From positions 1,426,001 to 1,490,000 of the forward strand of contig OZ241915.1 of assembly GCA_965203795.1 (NCBI GenBank): a stretch of 64,000 nt of DNA. Reading direction: 5' to 3'. The notes under the pieces were generated by a model, which saw only the letters and a program-made list of their open reading frames with translations, was not told the origin of the DNA and did no database searches. This stretch comes from CBDBBY01 sp965203795. Lineage in GTDB: Bacteria > Pseudomonadota > Alphaproteobacteria > Rhodobacterales > Rhodobacteraceae. Of this stretch, positions 52,471 to 60,749 are shown in pieces. Position numbers and translations under genes: made by a program. Positions within the stretch are counted from its first letter, which is position 1; each line of letters starts with the position of its first letter.

Positions 52471-53226
52471 ATGCTGGAAATCGCGAATTTGCATGTGAAG
52501 CTGGAAGACGGGGACGTGCCGATTCTCAAGGGCATAGATCTGACGGTCGAAGCCGGAGGCGTGCATGCCGTCATGGGTCCCAACGGATCGGGAAAATCCA
52601 CGCTTTCCTATGTGCTTGCGGGGCGCGACGGGTACGAGGTCACGGACGGCAGCGTCGAATTCGGCGGCGAGGACCTTCTGGAAATGGAGCCGGAGGAGCG
52701 CGCTTCCGCCGGATTGTTCCTCGCGTTCCAGTATCCTGTGGAAATCCCGGGCGTCGCCAACATGACGTTTCTCCGGACCGCGCTGAACGCCCAGCGGAAG
52801 GCGCGGGGAGAGCCGGAGGTGTCCGCCGCCGAATTCCTGCGCACCGTGCGCGAACGAGCGAAGTCTCTTGGCATCGAAGGCGACCTCCTGAAGCGCCCGG
52901 TCAATTACGGCTTTTCCGGAGGCGAGAAGAAGCGCAACGAGATCCTGCACATGGCCGTGCTGGAGCCGAAGCTCTGCATACTCGACGAAACCGATTCCGG
53001 CTTGGACATCGACGCTCTCAAGCAGGTCGCCCGCGGCGTGAACTCCTTGAGGGGCGCCGCCCGCGGCATTTTGGTGATCACGCATTACCAGCGGCTGCTC
53101 GACCACATCGAACCCGATGCGGTCCACATCATGGCTGATGGCAGGATAGCGCAATCGGGAGGGTCCGAACTTGCGCTAGAGGTCGAAAAGAACGGCTACG
53201 CGGGCTATCTGCCCGCAGCGGCGTGA
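52471..53226 (+). CDS. sufC: Fe-S assembly ATPase SufC
   Basis: The ABC-type ATPase of SufBCD. 251 residues from ATG 52471 with GAGGG upstream. Walker A GPNGSGKSTLSYV, Q-loop FQYPVEIPGV, signature GFSGGEKKRNE and Walker B LCILDETDSGLDID (family-typical). The sufD GTG overlaps its stop (GTGA). Confidence 0.97.
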   Translation: MLEIANLHVKLEDGDVPILKGIDLTVEAGGVHAVMGPNGSGKSTLSYVLAGRDGYEVTDGSVEFGGEDLLEMEPEERASAGLFLAFQYPVEIPGVANMTFLRTALNAQRKARGEPEVSAAEFLRTVRERAKSLGIEGDLLKRPVNYGFSGGEKKRNEILHMAVLEPKLCILDETDSGLDIDALKQVARGVNSLRGAARGILVITHYQRLLDHIEPDAVHIMADGRIAQSGGSELALEVEKNGYAGYLPAAA

Positions 53227-54521
53227 TCCCCGTTATGGGCGAAGTTGCGCAAGAACGGATGCCGCAGGCGGAATCGGCGCCCGCTCAGCGGGGCGATTCG
53301 AACTCGGAACCTTGGGCGGACTGGTTCAGGGCTGCCCGGCAGGACGCTGATGCCCGGACGGAAGCGCGAGGCGGCAAGCGGCGGCCCGAGTATTGGAAAT
53401 ACACCAACCCCGGCGGGCTGGAGAACCTTCCGGCATCGAGCGCGGGCCTTGCCGAAGGGCCGTCAGCATTCGAAGGCGTCGACAGGCTGAGGTTCGAATT
53501 CGACGGCGGAACGCTTGATCGCGCACGTTCGGATCCGCTGAGGTCGGAGAATGCCGGGATTGAGGAGCTAGGATCCGTAGCGCCGATTGAAAGCCACTGG
53601 GCTTCAAGGCTCTACGGGACGCTAGAGGCGGGTGGCCAGACTCCGGTGCCGCGGCCCTTTGCGGCGGCCAACACGGCGTCGGCCGCCTCCGGCCTCGTCA
53701 TCAGGGCTTGCGGAGCGGTCGGCAAGCCGCTGGAAATCCGGCATTCGGGCGGCGGGGGTGCCGCTCCCATTCTGATCCGCCACCTGATCATCGTCGAAGC
53801 GGGCGCGGAACTTACGCTCCTGGAATCGGGCGTTCCCGGACCGGGCTTCAACATGGTCGTGGAAATCCTGGTCAAGGCGGGCGGCAGCTTCCGGCATGTC
53901 CGTATCCAGGATGGCGGCTGGCGGATCCGGGGCATCACCCACATGTTCGCCCGCTTGGAAGCGGACGCCAGCATGAAATCCTTCACGGCAACAGCGGCTT
54001 CGGAGTGGATGCGGAACGAGTTCTTCGTTGACCTCGCAGGCGAAAACGCCACCGCCCATCTTTCCGGCGCCGCGGTCGGAGGAAGAAAATTCCACCAGGA
54101 CGACACGCTGTTCGTGATCCACGGTGCGCCGAACTGCCGGAGTCGGCAGGTGTTCAAGAAGGTTCTGCGGGGCGGCGCCGTGGGCGTGTTCCAAGGGAAG
54201 ATACTGGTCCGGCGGCCTGCCCAGAAGACCGACGGCTACCAGCTCAGCCAAGCGCTGCTTCTGGACGAGAGTTCGCAATTCCTTGCAAAGCCGGAGCTCG
54301 AAATCTACGCCGACGACGTCGCGTGCTCCCATGGATCGACATGCGGCGGGATCGACGAGGAGGCGCTGTTCTATCTCAGGTCCCGCGGCATCGGCCGGAA
54401 CGAAGCGCAGGACGTGCTGGCATCCGCGTTCCTCGCGGAGGCCGTGTCCGAAATAGAGGATCCGCAGCTGGCGGAAGCGGCGCTGGGCCGGATCGACGCC
54501 TGGATGGCGAAGCGGAGCTGA
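53223..54521 (+). CDS. sufD: Fe-S assembly protein SufD
   Basis: SufB paralog that with SufB and SufC forms the scaffold complex. 432 residues from GTG 53223 (overlapping sufC); ATG 53235 is an alternative. The C-terminal beta-helix includes FHQDDTLFVIHGAPNCRSRQVFKKVL and the conserved CSHGSTCGGIDEEALFYLRSRGI. Its stop directly abuts the next ATG. Confidence 0.95.
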   Translation: MIPVMGEVAQERMPQAESAPAQRGDSNSEPWADWFRAARQDADARTEARGGKRRPEYWKYTNPGGLENLPASSAGLAEGPSAFEGVDRLRFEFDGGTLDRARSDPLRSENAGIEELGSVAPIESHWASRLYGTLEAGGQTPVPRPFAAANTASAASGLVIRACGAVGKPLEIRHSGGGGAAPILIRHLIIVEAGAELTLLESGVPGPGFNMVVEILVKAGGSFRHVRIQDGGWRIRGITHMFARLEADASMKSFTATAASEWMRNEFFVDLAGENATAHLSGAAVGGRKFHQDDTLFVIHGAPNCRSRQVFKKVLRGGAVGVFQGKILVRRPAQKTDGYQLSQALLLDESSQFLAKPELEIYADDVACSHGSTCGGIDEEALFYLRSRGIGRNEAQDVLASAFLAEAVSEIEDPQLAEAALGRIDAWMAKRS

Positions 54522-55031
54522 ATGTCGGCACTGGCGAACGTCGCCCGCACCTACAGCAGCCCTCGCGGGACGTTCCGCCAAACGCTTGCCGCCACAACAA
54601 GCGAGGGCAGGGCGTTTGCTTACCTGCTCGCGGGATCGGTCGCTCATTTCCTCGGCCGCCTGCCAGCGCTGGCCGCCGAGCGGCCGAACGAGGAATTCGG
54701 CGTGCCGCTTGCCGCCTCCGCGGCAGGCACGTTCCTGGGACTGGTGATCTTCGCGCCGATCGCGCTGTATGTTTTGGCGGCGCTCGGCAATCTCGCGGCG
54801 CGCGCGCTTGGCCGCGGCGTCGCATGGCGAAGCGCGAGGACGGTGCTGTTCTGGTCCTTCGCCGCGGTTTCTCCGCTCGCGGTCGCGAGCGGCGTGGCGG
54901 CTGTCCCGGCGCGGTCCGACCCCGCGCTGGAACTGCTTCTTGATGCCGCGGTCGGCGCCTGCTTCCTCTGGTTCTGGCTGATCGGAATGTCTGAAGCCGC
55001 GCGCGCGGAAGCCGGCGCGGCCCGTCCCTGA
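54522..55031 (+). CDS. YIP1-family membrane protein 1
   Basis: A 169-residue protein with about four membrane segments (approximately 65-95, 103-125, 140-160 plus a weaker one), of the YIP1 type. It starts on the base after the sufD stop. A pair of such proteins between sufD and sufS is a known but unexplained feature of some alphaproteobacterial suf operons. Possibly places SufBCD at the membrane; this is speculation. Confidence 0.8.
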   Translation: MSALANVARTYSSPRGTFRQTLAATTSEGRAFAYLLAGSVAHFLGRLPALAAERPNEEFGVPLAASAAGTFLGLVIFAPIALYVLAALGNLAARALGRGVAWRSARTVLFWSFAAVSPLAVASGVAAVPARSDPALELLLDAAVGACFLWFWLIGMSEAARAEAGAARP

Positions 55032-55154
55032 AACAGGCCTTGCGAAAGGGCTGTCGGGATTTGCTGCGGAGCTTTGCATCTGCCTGATACTCTTGCCCAG
55101 ACTCCAGCCGAAGTTTATCAAAGTGCCGCCTTCCCCCGGCAGCAACGCGGCGCC

Positions 55155-55724
55155 ATGTTCAACCGATTGATCCAGCTTGCCCAGCTCTCCCTGCGGGACC
55201 CGAAGCGGGGCGCCGCAGCTGTCCTCGAGTTCCGCCTGCCACTGCAGGAAGCGGTCGAACTGTCAGTTCTGGTCGTCGTGCTGGGCGCGATCCTCTCCAG
55301 CATTTATCTGGATTTCGACGCAGGCGCCGGCGAGGAGCAAGCCGCTTCAATCTTTGCGCAGCCGGTCGTGTTCGCCGCGTTCCAAGGCGCGGTCCTGTTA
55401 GCAGTCGTGCTCGCGACCTACCTGATCGGGCGCATGGTCGGCGGCCAGGGCGACTTGACCAGCACCATTGTCATCATGGCTTGGCTGCAGTTCATCATGC
55501 TGCTTTTCCAGCTGCTTCAGGTCGCGGCAGCATTCCTCGCGCCGGCGATGGGCGGATTCCTTGCCATCATATCCATCGTGCTGTTCTTCTGGCTGTTCGC
55601 CAATTTCGTGAAGGTGCTCCACGGATTCCGGTCGGTTTTCAAGGTTCTTGCCGGAACGTTCATGTCCATGGTTGCGATAATTGTAGGGGTTGCGACGATT
55701 TTCGCGGCATTGGCCAGGATCTGA
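55155..55724 (+). CDS. YIP1-family membrane protein 2
   Basis: A 189-residue protein with about five membrane segments, starting at ATG 55155 MFNRLIQLAQLSLRDPKRGA (a typical YIP1 N-terminus). The frame is open upstream to 55074 but that part is not family-like. It is 123 bases after its paralog and ends 8 bases before sufS. Function unknown; its location suggests a suf-linked role. Confidence 0.83.
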   Translation: MFNRLIQLAQLSLRDPKRGAAAVLEFRLPLQEAVELSVLVVVLGAILSSIYLDFDAGAGEEQAASIFAQPVVFAAFQGAVLLAVVLATYLIGRMVGGQGDLTSTIVIMAWLQFIMLLFQLLQVAAAFLAPAMGGFLAIISIVLFFWLFANFVKVLHGFRSVFKVLAGTFMSMVAIIVGVATIFAALARI

Positions 55725-55732
55725 GGCTTCAG

Positions 55733-56953
55733 ATGTACAACGTTAAGCGGATCCGCGAGGATTTTCCGATCCTCGGCCGGAGCGTGAACGGCCGGCCGCT
55801 GGTCTATCTGGACAGCGCGGCGTCCGCGCAGAAGCCTAGGCAGGTGATCGACGCCGTGACGAACTCGTACGCGGACGAATACGCGAACGTCCACCGGGGG
55901 CTGCACTACCTCTCCAATCTGGCGACCGAAAAGTACGAAGAGGTGCGCGCAAAGATTCGGACGTTCCTGAACGCGGGTTCCGACGAGGAGATCCTCTACA
56001 CCACGGGCGCGACCGAAAGCATAAACCTTGTCGCCTACAGCTGGGCGATGCCCCGAATGGAGGCGGGGGACGAAATCGTGCTGTCGGCCATGGAGCATCA
56101 CGCGAACATCGTGCCCTGGCACTTCCTTCGCGAGCGCCAGGGAATCGCAATCAAATGGGCGGAGCCGGACGGTCGGGGCGCGCTTGATCCGGAGAGGGTT
56201 CTTGAGCTTTGCGGCCCTCGAACCAAGCTCATCGCGGTCACGCACATGTCGAACGTCCTTGGAACGAGGGTAGACGTGCAGGCGATTTCCGCCGGCGCCC
56301 GGAAAATGGGGGTGCCCGTTCTGGCCGACGGATCGCAGGCTGCCGTTCACAGCCCGGTGGACGTGCGGGATCTGGGCGTCGATTTCTATGTCGTGACCGG
56401 CCACAAGCTTTACGGGCCGTCGGCCTCGGGCGCCTTGTATGCCAAGCGCGAGCGACTCGCCGAAATGAGACCGTTTCAAGGCGGCGGCGACATGATTCGG
56501 GAAGTGTCGAGGGATCGCGTGGATTACGCCGAACCGCCGCGCAAATTCGAAGCCGGAACGCCGCCAATCGTTCCGATGATCGGATTCGGGGCCGCCTTGG
56601 ACTACTTGGCGGGCCTCGGAATGGACGCGGTTGCGAAGCACGAGGGCAAACTGGAGGACTACGCTGCGGAACGGCTGTCGGAAAAGAACTGGCTGCAAGT
56701 GCATGGCGCCGCTGAAGGCAAAGGGGCGATCTTCTCGTTCACCATGGAAGGCGCTGCGCATCCTCACGACTTGTCGACCGTCCTTGACCAGCAGGGCATC
56801 GCGGTCCGCGCCGGACACCATTGCGCCCAGCCGCTGATGGAGCATCTGGGCGTGACGGCGACCTGCCGGGCCTCGTTCGGGCTGTACAACACGAAGGATG
56901 AAGTCGACCGGCTTGTCGAAGGCCTCGAGTTCTGCCGCGAGCTTTTTGCATGA
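55733..56953 (+). CDS. sufS: Cysteine desulfurase SufS
   Basis: Group II cysteine desulfurase that feeds sulfur to SufBCD, usually with SufE or SufU. 406 residues from ATG 55733 (GAGG upstream). PLP Lys in VTGHKLYGPSASG, catalytic Cys in AVRAGHHCAQPLM -TATCRASFGLYN region (RxGHHCAQP), EHHANIVPW. No sufE, sufT or sufA follows: the next feature is tRNA-Arg. Those partners must be elsewhere, or the IscS-type enzyme compensates. Confidence 0.95.
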   Translation: MYNVKRIREDFPILGRSVNGRPLVYLDSAASAQKPRQVIDAVTNSYADEYANVHRGLHYLSNLATEKYEEVRAKIRTFLNAGSDEEILYTTGATESINLVAYSWAMPRMEAGDEIVLSAMEHHANIVPWHFLRERQGIAIKWAEPDGRGALDPERVLELCGPRTKLIAVTHMSNVLGTRVDVQAISAGARKMGVPVLADGSQAAVHSPVDVRDLGVDFYVVTGHKLYGPSASGALYAKRERLAEMRPFQGGGDMIREVSRDRVDYAEPPRKFEAGTPPIVPMIGFGAALDYLAGLGMDAVAKHEGKLEDYAAERLSEKNWLQVHGAAEGKGAIFSFTMEGAAHPHDLSTVLDQQGIAVRAGHHCAQPLMEHLGVTATCRASFGLYNTKDEVDRLVEGLEFCRELFA

Positions 56954-56959
56954 ACCGGA

Positions 56960-56988
56960 TTGCCGCACAGGGCGGGATTCGCTAGTTT
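56960..56988 (+). promoter_or_regulatory. Candidate promoter of tRNA-Arg
   Basis: TTGCCG (56960-56965), 17 bases, TAGTTT (56983-56988). Start near 56995, directly before the tRNA. Confidence 0.45.
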
Positions 56989-56997
56989 GGGATCAGC

Positions 56998-57074
56998 GCA
57001 CCCGTAGCTCAGCCGGATAGAGCGCTGCCCTCCGAAGGCAGAGGCCAGAGGTTCGACTCCTCTCGGGTGCGCCA
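56998..57074 (+). tRNA. tRNA-Arg (anticodon CCG)
   Basis: A 77-base tRNA with encoded CCA. Acceptor GCACCCG pairs with CGGGTGC, discriminator G, anticodon stem CTGCC/GGCAG with loop CTCCGAA gives CCG (reads CGG). T arm AGAGG-TTCGACT-CCTCT. Confidence 0.97.
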
Positions 57075-57253
57075 GCTTCCGATAACGCAACCCGGCGGCC
57101 GCGCGAGCACGAACGGCAACGCGGAGCGTCGCCCCTTCGGCACAGGAGCTTTCGCGGTTCGCATGGACCATTTGTCCCGCCATCATTTGCCCGGCCGGTT
57201 TCGCTCTGTCGGCGCGCCGGAAGGGCGGGCGTCGCTCGGCTGCCCCGATTCGA

Positions 57254-58336
57254 ATGATTGAGCATCTGGGCGCATTGCTGGCCCCGCTGGACGGGCCGGT
57301 CCTTCTGGTGAACGAGGATCAGACCGTCGTCTGCGCAAACCAGGCCGCGGAGGAATGGTTCGGAGCGGGCCTTGCCGGCCAGCCGGTTTACGCGTGCATG
57401 CGCCAGCCCGAGGCGCTGAACTGCATAGGCGACGCTTTGGCGTCTGAAGGCCGCTTCGAAGCCCGCATCCTGCACTCGGACGGCCGCCTTAGCACTGCGT
57501 TCAGGCTCGTGGCGGGTTTCGTCGCCGTTGAGGAATGGGAGTTTCGGGGCTGCGTGGCCGCGCTGACGGATTTGAGCAAGTCCGACGAGGCCGAGCAGAT
57601 GAGGAAGGATTTCGTGGCGAACGTGAGCCACGAACTCAAATCGCCTCTGACATCGATGCTCGCCGCGATCGAAACGCTGAAGATCCCTGCCGGGAAGGAG
57701 CGGAAGTCGCACGACCGGATACTGGAGCTGATGCAGGCGGAGGCCGTGCGCATGGACCGCTTGATTTCCGACCTCCTGTCGCTCGCGCGGCTTGAATCGG
57801 AAGAGCGCGTTCAGCCGCGGGACCTGATCGAAGTCGGGTCGCTGCTGGAGTGCGTCGGGGAATCGCTGGCGGATCTGGCGGAACGAAGTTCGAGCACTAT
57901 TGCCGTAAGCCGCCCCGTTGGCGACTGCATCGTCCTCGGCGACCGGGACCAGCTGCGCCAAGTGTTCCGGAATTTGGCGGAAAACGCGCTGAAATACGGC
58001 GGAAAGGGCGGCGAGGTAAGGATTGCGGTCTGCAGGACGGAGCACGTTCCGGGATTGCATGGCAATGCGCTGGCGGTTTCCGTGTCCGACCGGGGTCCCG
58101 GAATCGACAGAATCCATCTCCCTCGGCTCACCGAGCGGTTCTACCGGGCGGATCGGCACCGCTCCCGCGACCTCGGCGGCACCGGTCTGGGGCTGGCCAT
58201 CGTGAAGCATATCGTCAACCGGCACAGGGGAAGGCTTTCGATTTCCAGCGAAGTGGGGGAAGGAAGCGAATTCACAGTCCTGCTTCCCCTGGCCGAGGGC
58301 GAGCGTGCGCCGCAAGCGCGGCGGGCAGGGGCGTAG
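57254..58336 (+). CDS. phoR: Phosphate regulon sensor histidine kinase PhoR (no membrane segment)
   Basis: A 360-residue kinase. Residues 10-110 form a PAS domain (GPVLLVNEDQTVVCANQAAEEWFG), then HisKA with phospho-His in FVANVSHELKSPLTSM (about 128) and HATPase_c with N box FRNLAENALKYGG, G1 DRGPGI, F box LTERFYRAD and G2 GGTGLGLAIVKH. Unlike E. coli PhoR it has no hydrophobic N-terminal helices, so it appears cytosolic and must sense phosphate through PhoU or the transporter. Assigned PhoR from pstB-phoU-phoB immediately downstream. Confidence 0.9.
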   Translation: MIEHLGALLAPLDGPVLLVNEDQTVVCANQAAEEWFGAGLAGQPVYACMRQPEALNCIGDALASEGRFEARILHSDGRLSTAFRLVAGFVAVEEWEFRGCVAALTDLSKSDEAEQMRKDFVANVSHELKSPLTSMLAAIETLKIPAGKERKSHDRILELMQAEAVRMDRLISDLLSLARLESEERVQPRDLIEVGSLLECVGESLADLAERSSSTIAVSRPVGDCIVLGDRDQLRQVFRNLAENALKYGGKGGEVRIAVCRTEHVPGLHGNALAVSVSDRGPGIDRIHLPRLTERFYRADRHRSRDLGGTGLGLAIVKHIVNRHRGRLSISSEVGEGSEFTVLLPLAEGERAPQARRAGA

Positions 58337-58363
58337 CTGCCCATGCGGAAAGCGCAACAAATT

Positions 58364-58385
58364 CTTCACATGACTTTCGCAGCGG
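58364..58385 (+). promoter_or_regulatory. Candidate Pho box before pstB
   Basis: CTTCACATGAC (58364-58374) and TTTCGCAGCGG (58375-58385) form two 11-base units with YTTCRC cores, like those before pstS. They lie between phoR and pstB, 49-70 bases before the pstB start. This would let pstB-phoU-phoB be induced separately from phoR. Confidence 0.5.
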
Positions 58386-58433
58386 CATTTGGCACGCAGC
58401 GCCCGTTCCGCAGACCTCCGCAGCGTGGCCGCG

Positions 58434-59282
58434 ATGCTTGAAGGCAACCACTCGGGATCGCCCGAAATACGCGCCGGGGCCGACGCCTCGGACGCGCTTG
58501 CGGAAAGCCGCGCCGCCGATGTTTCCAGGGCCAAGATTCTCGCCCGCGACGTCAATGTCCACTACGGGGACGCGCAAGCGCTTCACGACGTCGCAATCGA
58601 CATCGCAGACAAGTCCGTGACTGCGCTGATCGGGCCGTCGGGGTGCGGGAAATCGACTTTCCTGCGGTGCCTGAACAGGATGAACGACACGATCAACCAC
58701 TGCCGAATCAAGGGGCGCATCGAACTTGACGGCGAAGACATCTACGGCCGTTCCGTGGACCCGGTCCAGCTCAGGGCCAAGGTGGGGATGGTCTTCCAGA
58801 AGCCGAACCCCTTCCCGAAATCCATTTTCGACAACGTCGCTTACGGGCCAAGGATACACGGCCTGGCCGCTTCCCGGCAGGAGCTGGACGAAATCGTCGA
58901 AACGGCGCTCAGGCGCGCCGCGCTTTGGGAAGAAGTGAAGGACAGGCTCAAATCCCCCGGAACCGGGATTTCCGGAGGCCAGCAGCAGCGCCTCTGCATT
59001 GCCAGGGCGATCGCCACTCAGCCCGAGGTTCTGCTGATGGACGAGCCGTGCTCGTCTCTGGATCCGATAGCGACATCGCAGATCGAGGAATTGATCGACC
59101 AGCTGCGAACCGGATACGCGGTGGTGATCGTTACGCACTCCATGCAGCAGGCGGCGCGGGTCAGCCAGAATACCGCGTTCTTCCATCTCGGCCATTTGGT
59201 CGAATTCAGCGACACGAACACGGTATTCACCAATCCTGTCGACGAGCGGACGGAAAGCTACCTCTCCGGAAGAATTGGTTGA
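58434..59282 (+). CDS. pstB: Phosphate ABC transporter ATP-binding protein PstB
   Basis: ATPase of the Pst transporter. 282 residues from ATG 58434 (TTG 58389 possible), with a 30-residue N-terminal extension before ILARDVNVHYGD. Walker A GPSGCGKSTFLRCLNRMND, Q-loop VFQKPNPFPKSIFDN, signature ISGGQQQRLCIARAIA, Walker B VLLMDEPCSSLDP, H-loop VTHSMQQA. It must work with PstSCA encoded 50 kb upstream in the window. phoU starts 14 bases later. Confidence 0.96.
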   Translation: MLEGNHSGSPEIRAGADASDALAESRAADVSRAKILARDVNVHYGDAQALHDVAIDIADKSVTALIGPSGCGKSTFLRCLNRMNDTINHCRIKGRIELDGEDIYGRSVDPVQLRAKVGMVFQKPNPFPKSIFDNVAYGPRIHGLAASRQELDEIVETALRRAALWEEVKDRLKSPGTGISGGQQQRLCIARAIATQPEVLLMDEPCSSLDPIATSQIEELIDQLRTGYAVVIVTHSMQQAARVSQNTAFFHLGHLVEFSDTNTVFTNPVDERTESYLSGRIG

Positions 59283-59296
59283 ACCAAGGCATACAA

Positions 59297-60046
59297 GTGG
59301 CTGAAACCAAACATATCCTTTCCGCGTTCGACGATGACTTGAACGAGCTCTTCCGCCAAATCGCGGTGATGGGGGGAATGGTTGAGGAGGCGATCGCGCG
59401 ATCGACCGAGGCTCTCCGGACCCGCGACAACGAGCTGGCCCTAAGGGTCATCGGCAACGACGACGCAATCGACGCGCTGGAGGAAGAGATCCACCGGGCC
59501 ACCGTCCGGATCCTCGCGTTGCGCCAGCCGAGAGCGCAGGATTTGAGGACAGTAGTCGCGGTTATCCGCATTGCGATCAGCCTTGAGCGGGTCGGCGACT
59601 ACGCCAAGAACATCGCCAAGCGGACGTCCGGTTTGGTCCAATCACCGTCGCAGACCGGCACCTCCGCGTCCATAAGGAATTTGTCTGTATCTGTTCGGCG
59701 GCTGCTGAAGACCGCGCTTGATTCCTTCGTCCGAAGGGATGCCGAGATGGCAATGGACGTGCTGGTCTTGGACGAGGAGGTCGACCAGCTCTACAATTCC
59801 GTGTTCCGCGAGCTGCTGACCCACATGATGGAGGATCCAAGGCAGATCACGCCGTCCATGCATATGCTCTTCATCGCGAAGAACCTGGAACGGGTCGGGG
59901 ATCACGCAACGGGCATCGCGGAGCAGGTCAGCTATGCCGTTACAGGCTCCCTTCCGGGCGAGGAGCGCCCGAAGAGCGATTTGACGCCGTTCGACGATTA
60001 TTCGATCGAGCAATTCAAGCACGACAGCAAGGAAAAGCGAACGTGA
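59297..60046 (+). CDS. phoU: Phosphate signalling complex protein PhoU
   Basis: A 249-residue negative modulator linking Pst to PhoR. GTG 59297, with AAGG seven bases upstream, fits the usual MAE/xTKHI start (VAETKHILSAFDDDL). Two PhoU helical bundles have the expected metal-binding E-x3-D motifs: SLERVGDYAKNIAKR (about 97-111) and NLERVGDHATGIAEQV (about 198-213). Its stop overlaps phoB (GTGA). Confidence 0.95.
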   Translation: MAETKHILSAFDDDLNELFRQIAVMGGMVEEAIARSTEALRTRDNELALRVIGNDDAIDALEEEIHRATVRILALRQPRAQDLRTVVAVIRIAISLERVGDYAKNIAKRTSGLVQSPSQTGTSASIRNLSVSVRRLLKTALDSFVRRDAEMAMDVLVLDEEVDQLYNSVFRELLTHMMEDPRQITPSMHMLFIAKNLERVGDHATGIAEQVSYAVTGSLPGEERPKSDLTPFDDYSIEQFKHDSKEKRT

Positions 60047-60732
60047 CCGGCTGCAAGGCCGACATCCTGATTGCCGAGGACGATCCGGCCCAGATCGAAC
60101 TGCTGACGTTCAATGTCGAATCGGCCGGATACCGCGCGCACCAAGCAAGAACCGGCGCCGAGGCGCAGAAGTTGATCGAGGATCAGAAGCTCGATCTGGC
60201 GCTGCTGGACTGGATGCTCCCATGCGTTTCAGGAATCGACCTGTGCCGGCGCATCCGATCGCATGAGAAGCTCAGGTCGATGCCGGTCCTGATCGTCACT
60301 GCGCGAGGGGATGAGGTCGACCGGATTCGCGGATTGGAATCCGGCGCCGACGACTACATCGTGAAGCCGTACTTCATGTCCGAGGTTCTCGCGAGGATCA
60401 GGGCGCACCTCCGTCGCGCCCGCCCATCGGCCGAACATGCCGTTCTGCGCCACAAGGACATTGAGCTGAACCTTGAGCAGCACAGAGTCTACCGGTCGGA
60501 ACAGGCTGTGAAGCTCGGCCCGACCGAATTCCGCATCCTTGCGGCGCTGATCGAGCGGCCAGGACGCGTGTGGACTCGCGAGCAGCTGCTGAACCGGGTC
60601 TGGGAACCGAACGTCTTTGTGGAAGACCGGACCGTGGACGTGCATATCGCGAGGCTTCGGAAGGCGCTCCGGCGGGTCGGCGGAAGCGATCCGCTTCGAA
60701 CGGTGCGGGGGACCGGATACGCGCTCGGTTGA
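60043..60732 (+). CDS. phoB: Phosphate response regulator PhoB
   Basis: A 229-residue OmpR-type regulator. The receiver has acidic residues EDDPAQ near the N-terminus, phospho-Asp in LALLDWMLPCVSGID, Thr/Lys in VTARG and VKPYFMSEVLARI. The winged helix has GPTEFRILAALIERPGRVWTREQLLNRVW and DVHIARLRKALR. It should bind the two Pho boxes reported here. GTG start overlaps phoU. Confidence 0.96.
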   Translation: MTGCKADILIAEDDPAQIELLTFNVESAGYRAHQARTGAEAQKLIEDQKLDLALLDWMLPCVSGIDLCRRIRSHEKLRSMPVLIVTARGDEVDRIRGLESGADDYIVKPYFMSEVLARIRAHLRRARPSAEHAVLRHKDIELNLEQHRVYRSEQAVKLGPTEFRILAALIERPGRVWTREQLLNRVWEPNVFVEDRTVDVHIARLRKALRRVGGSDPLRTVRGTGYALG

Positions 60733-60749
60733 GCCTTCCGAAGTCGGCG

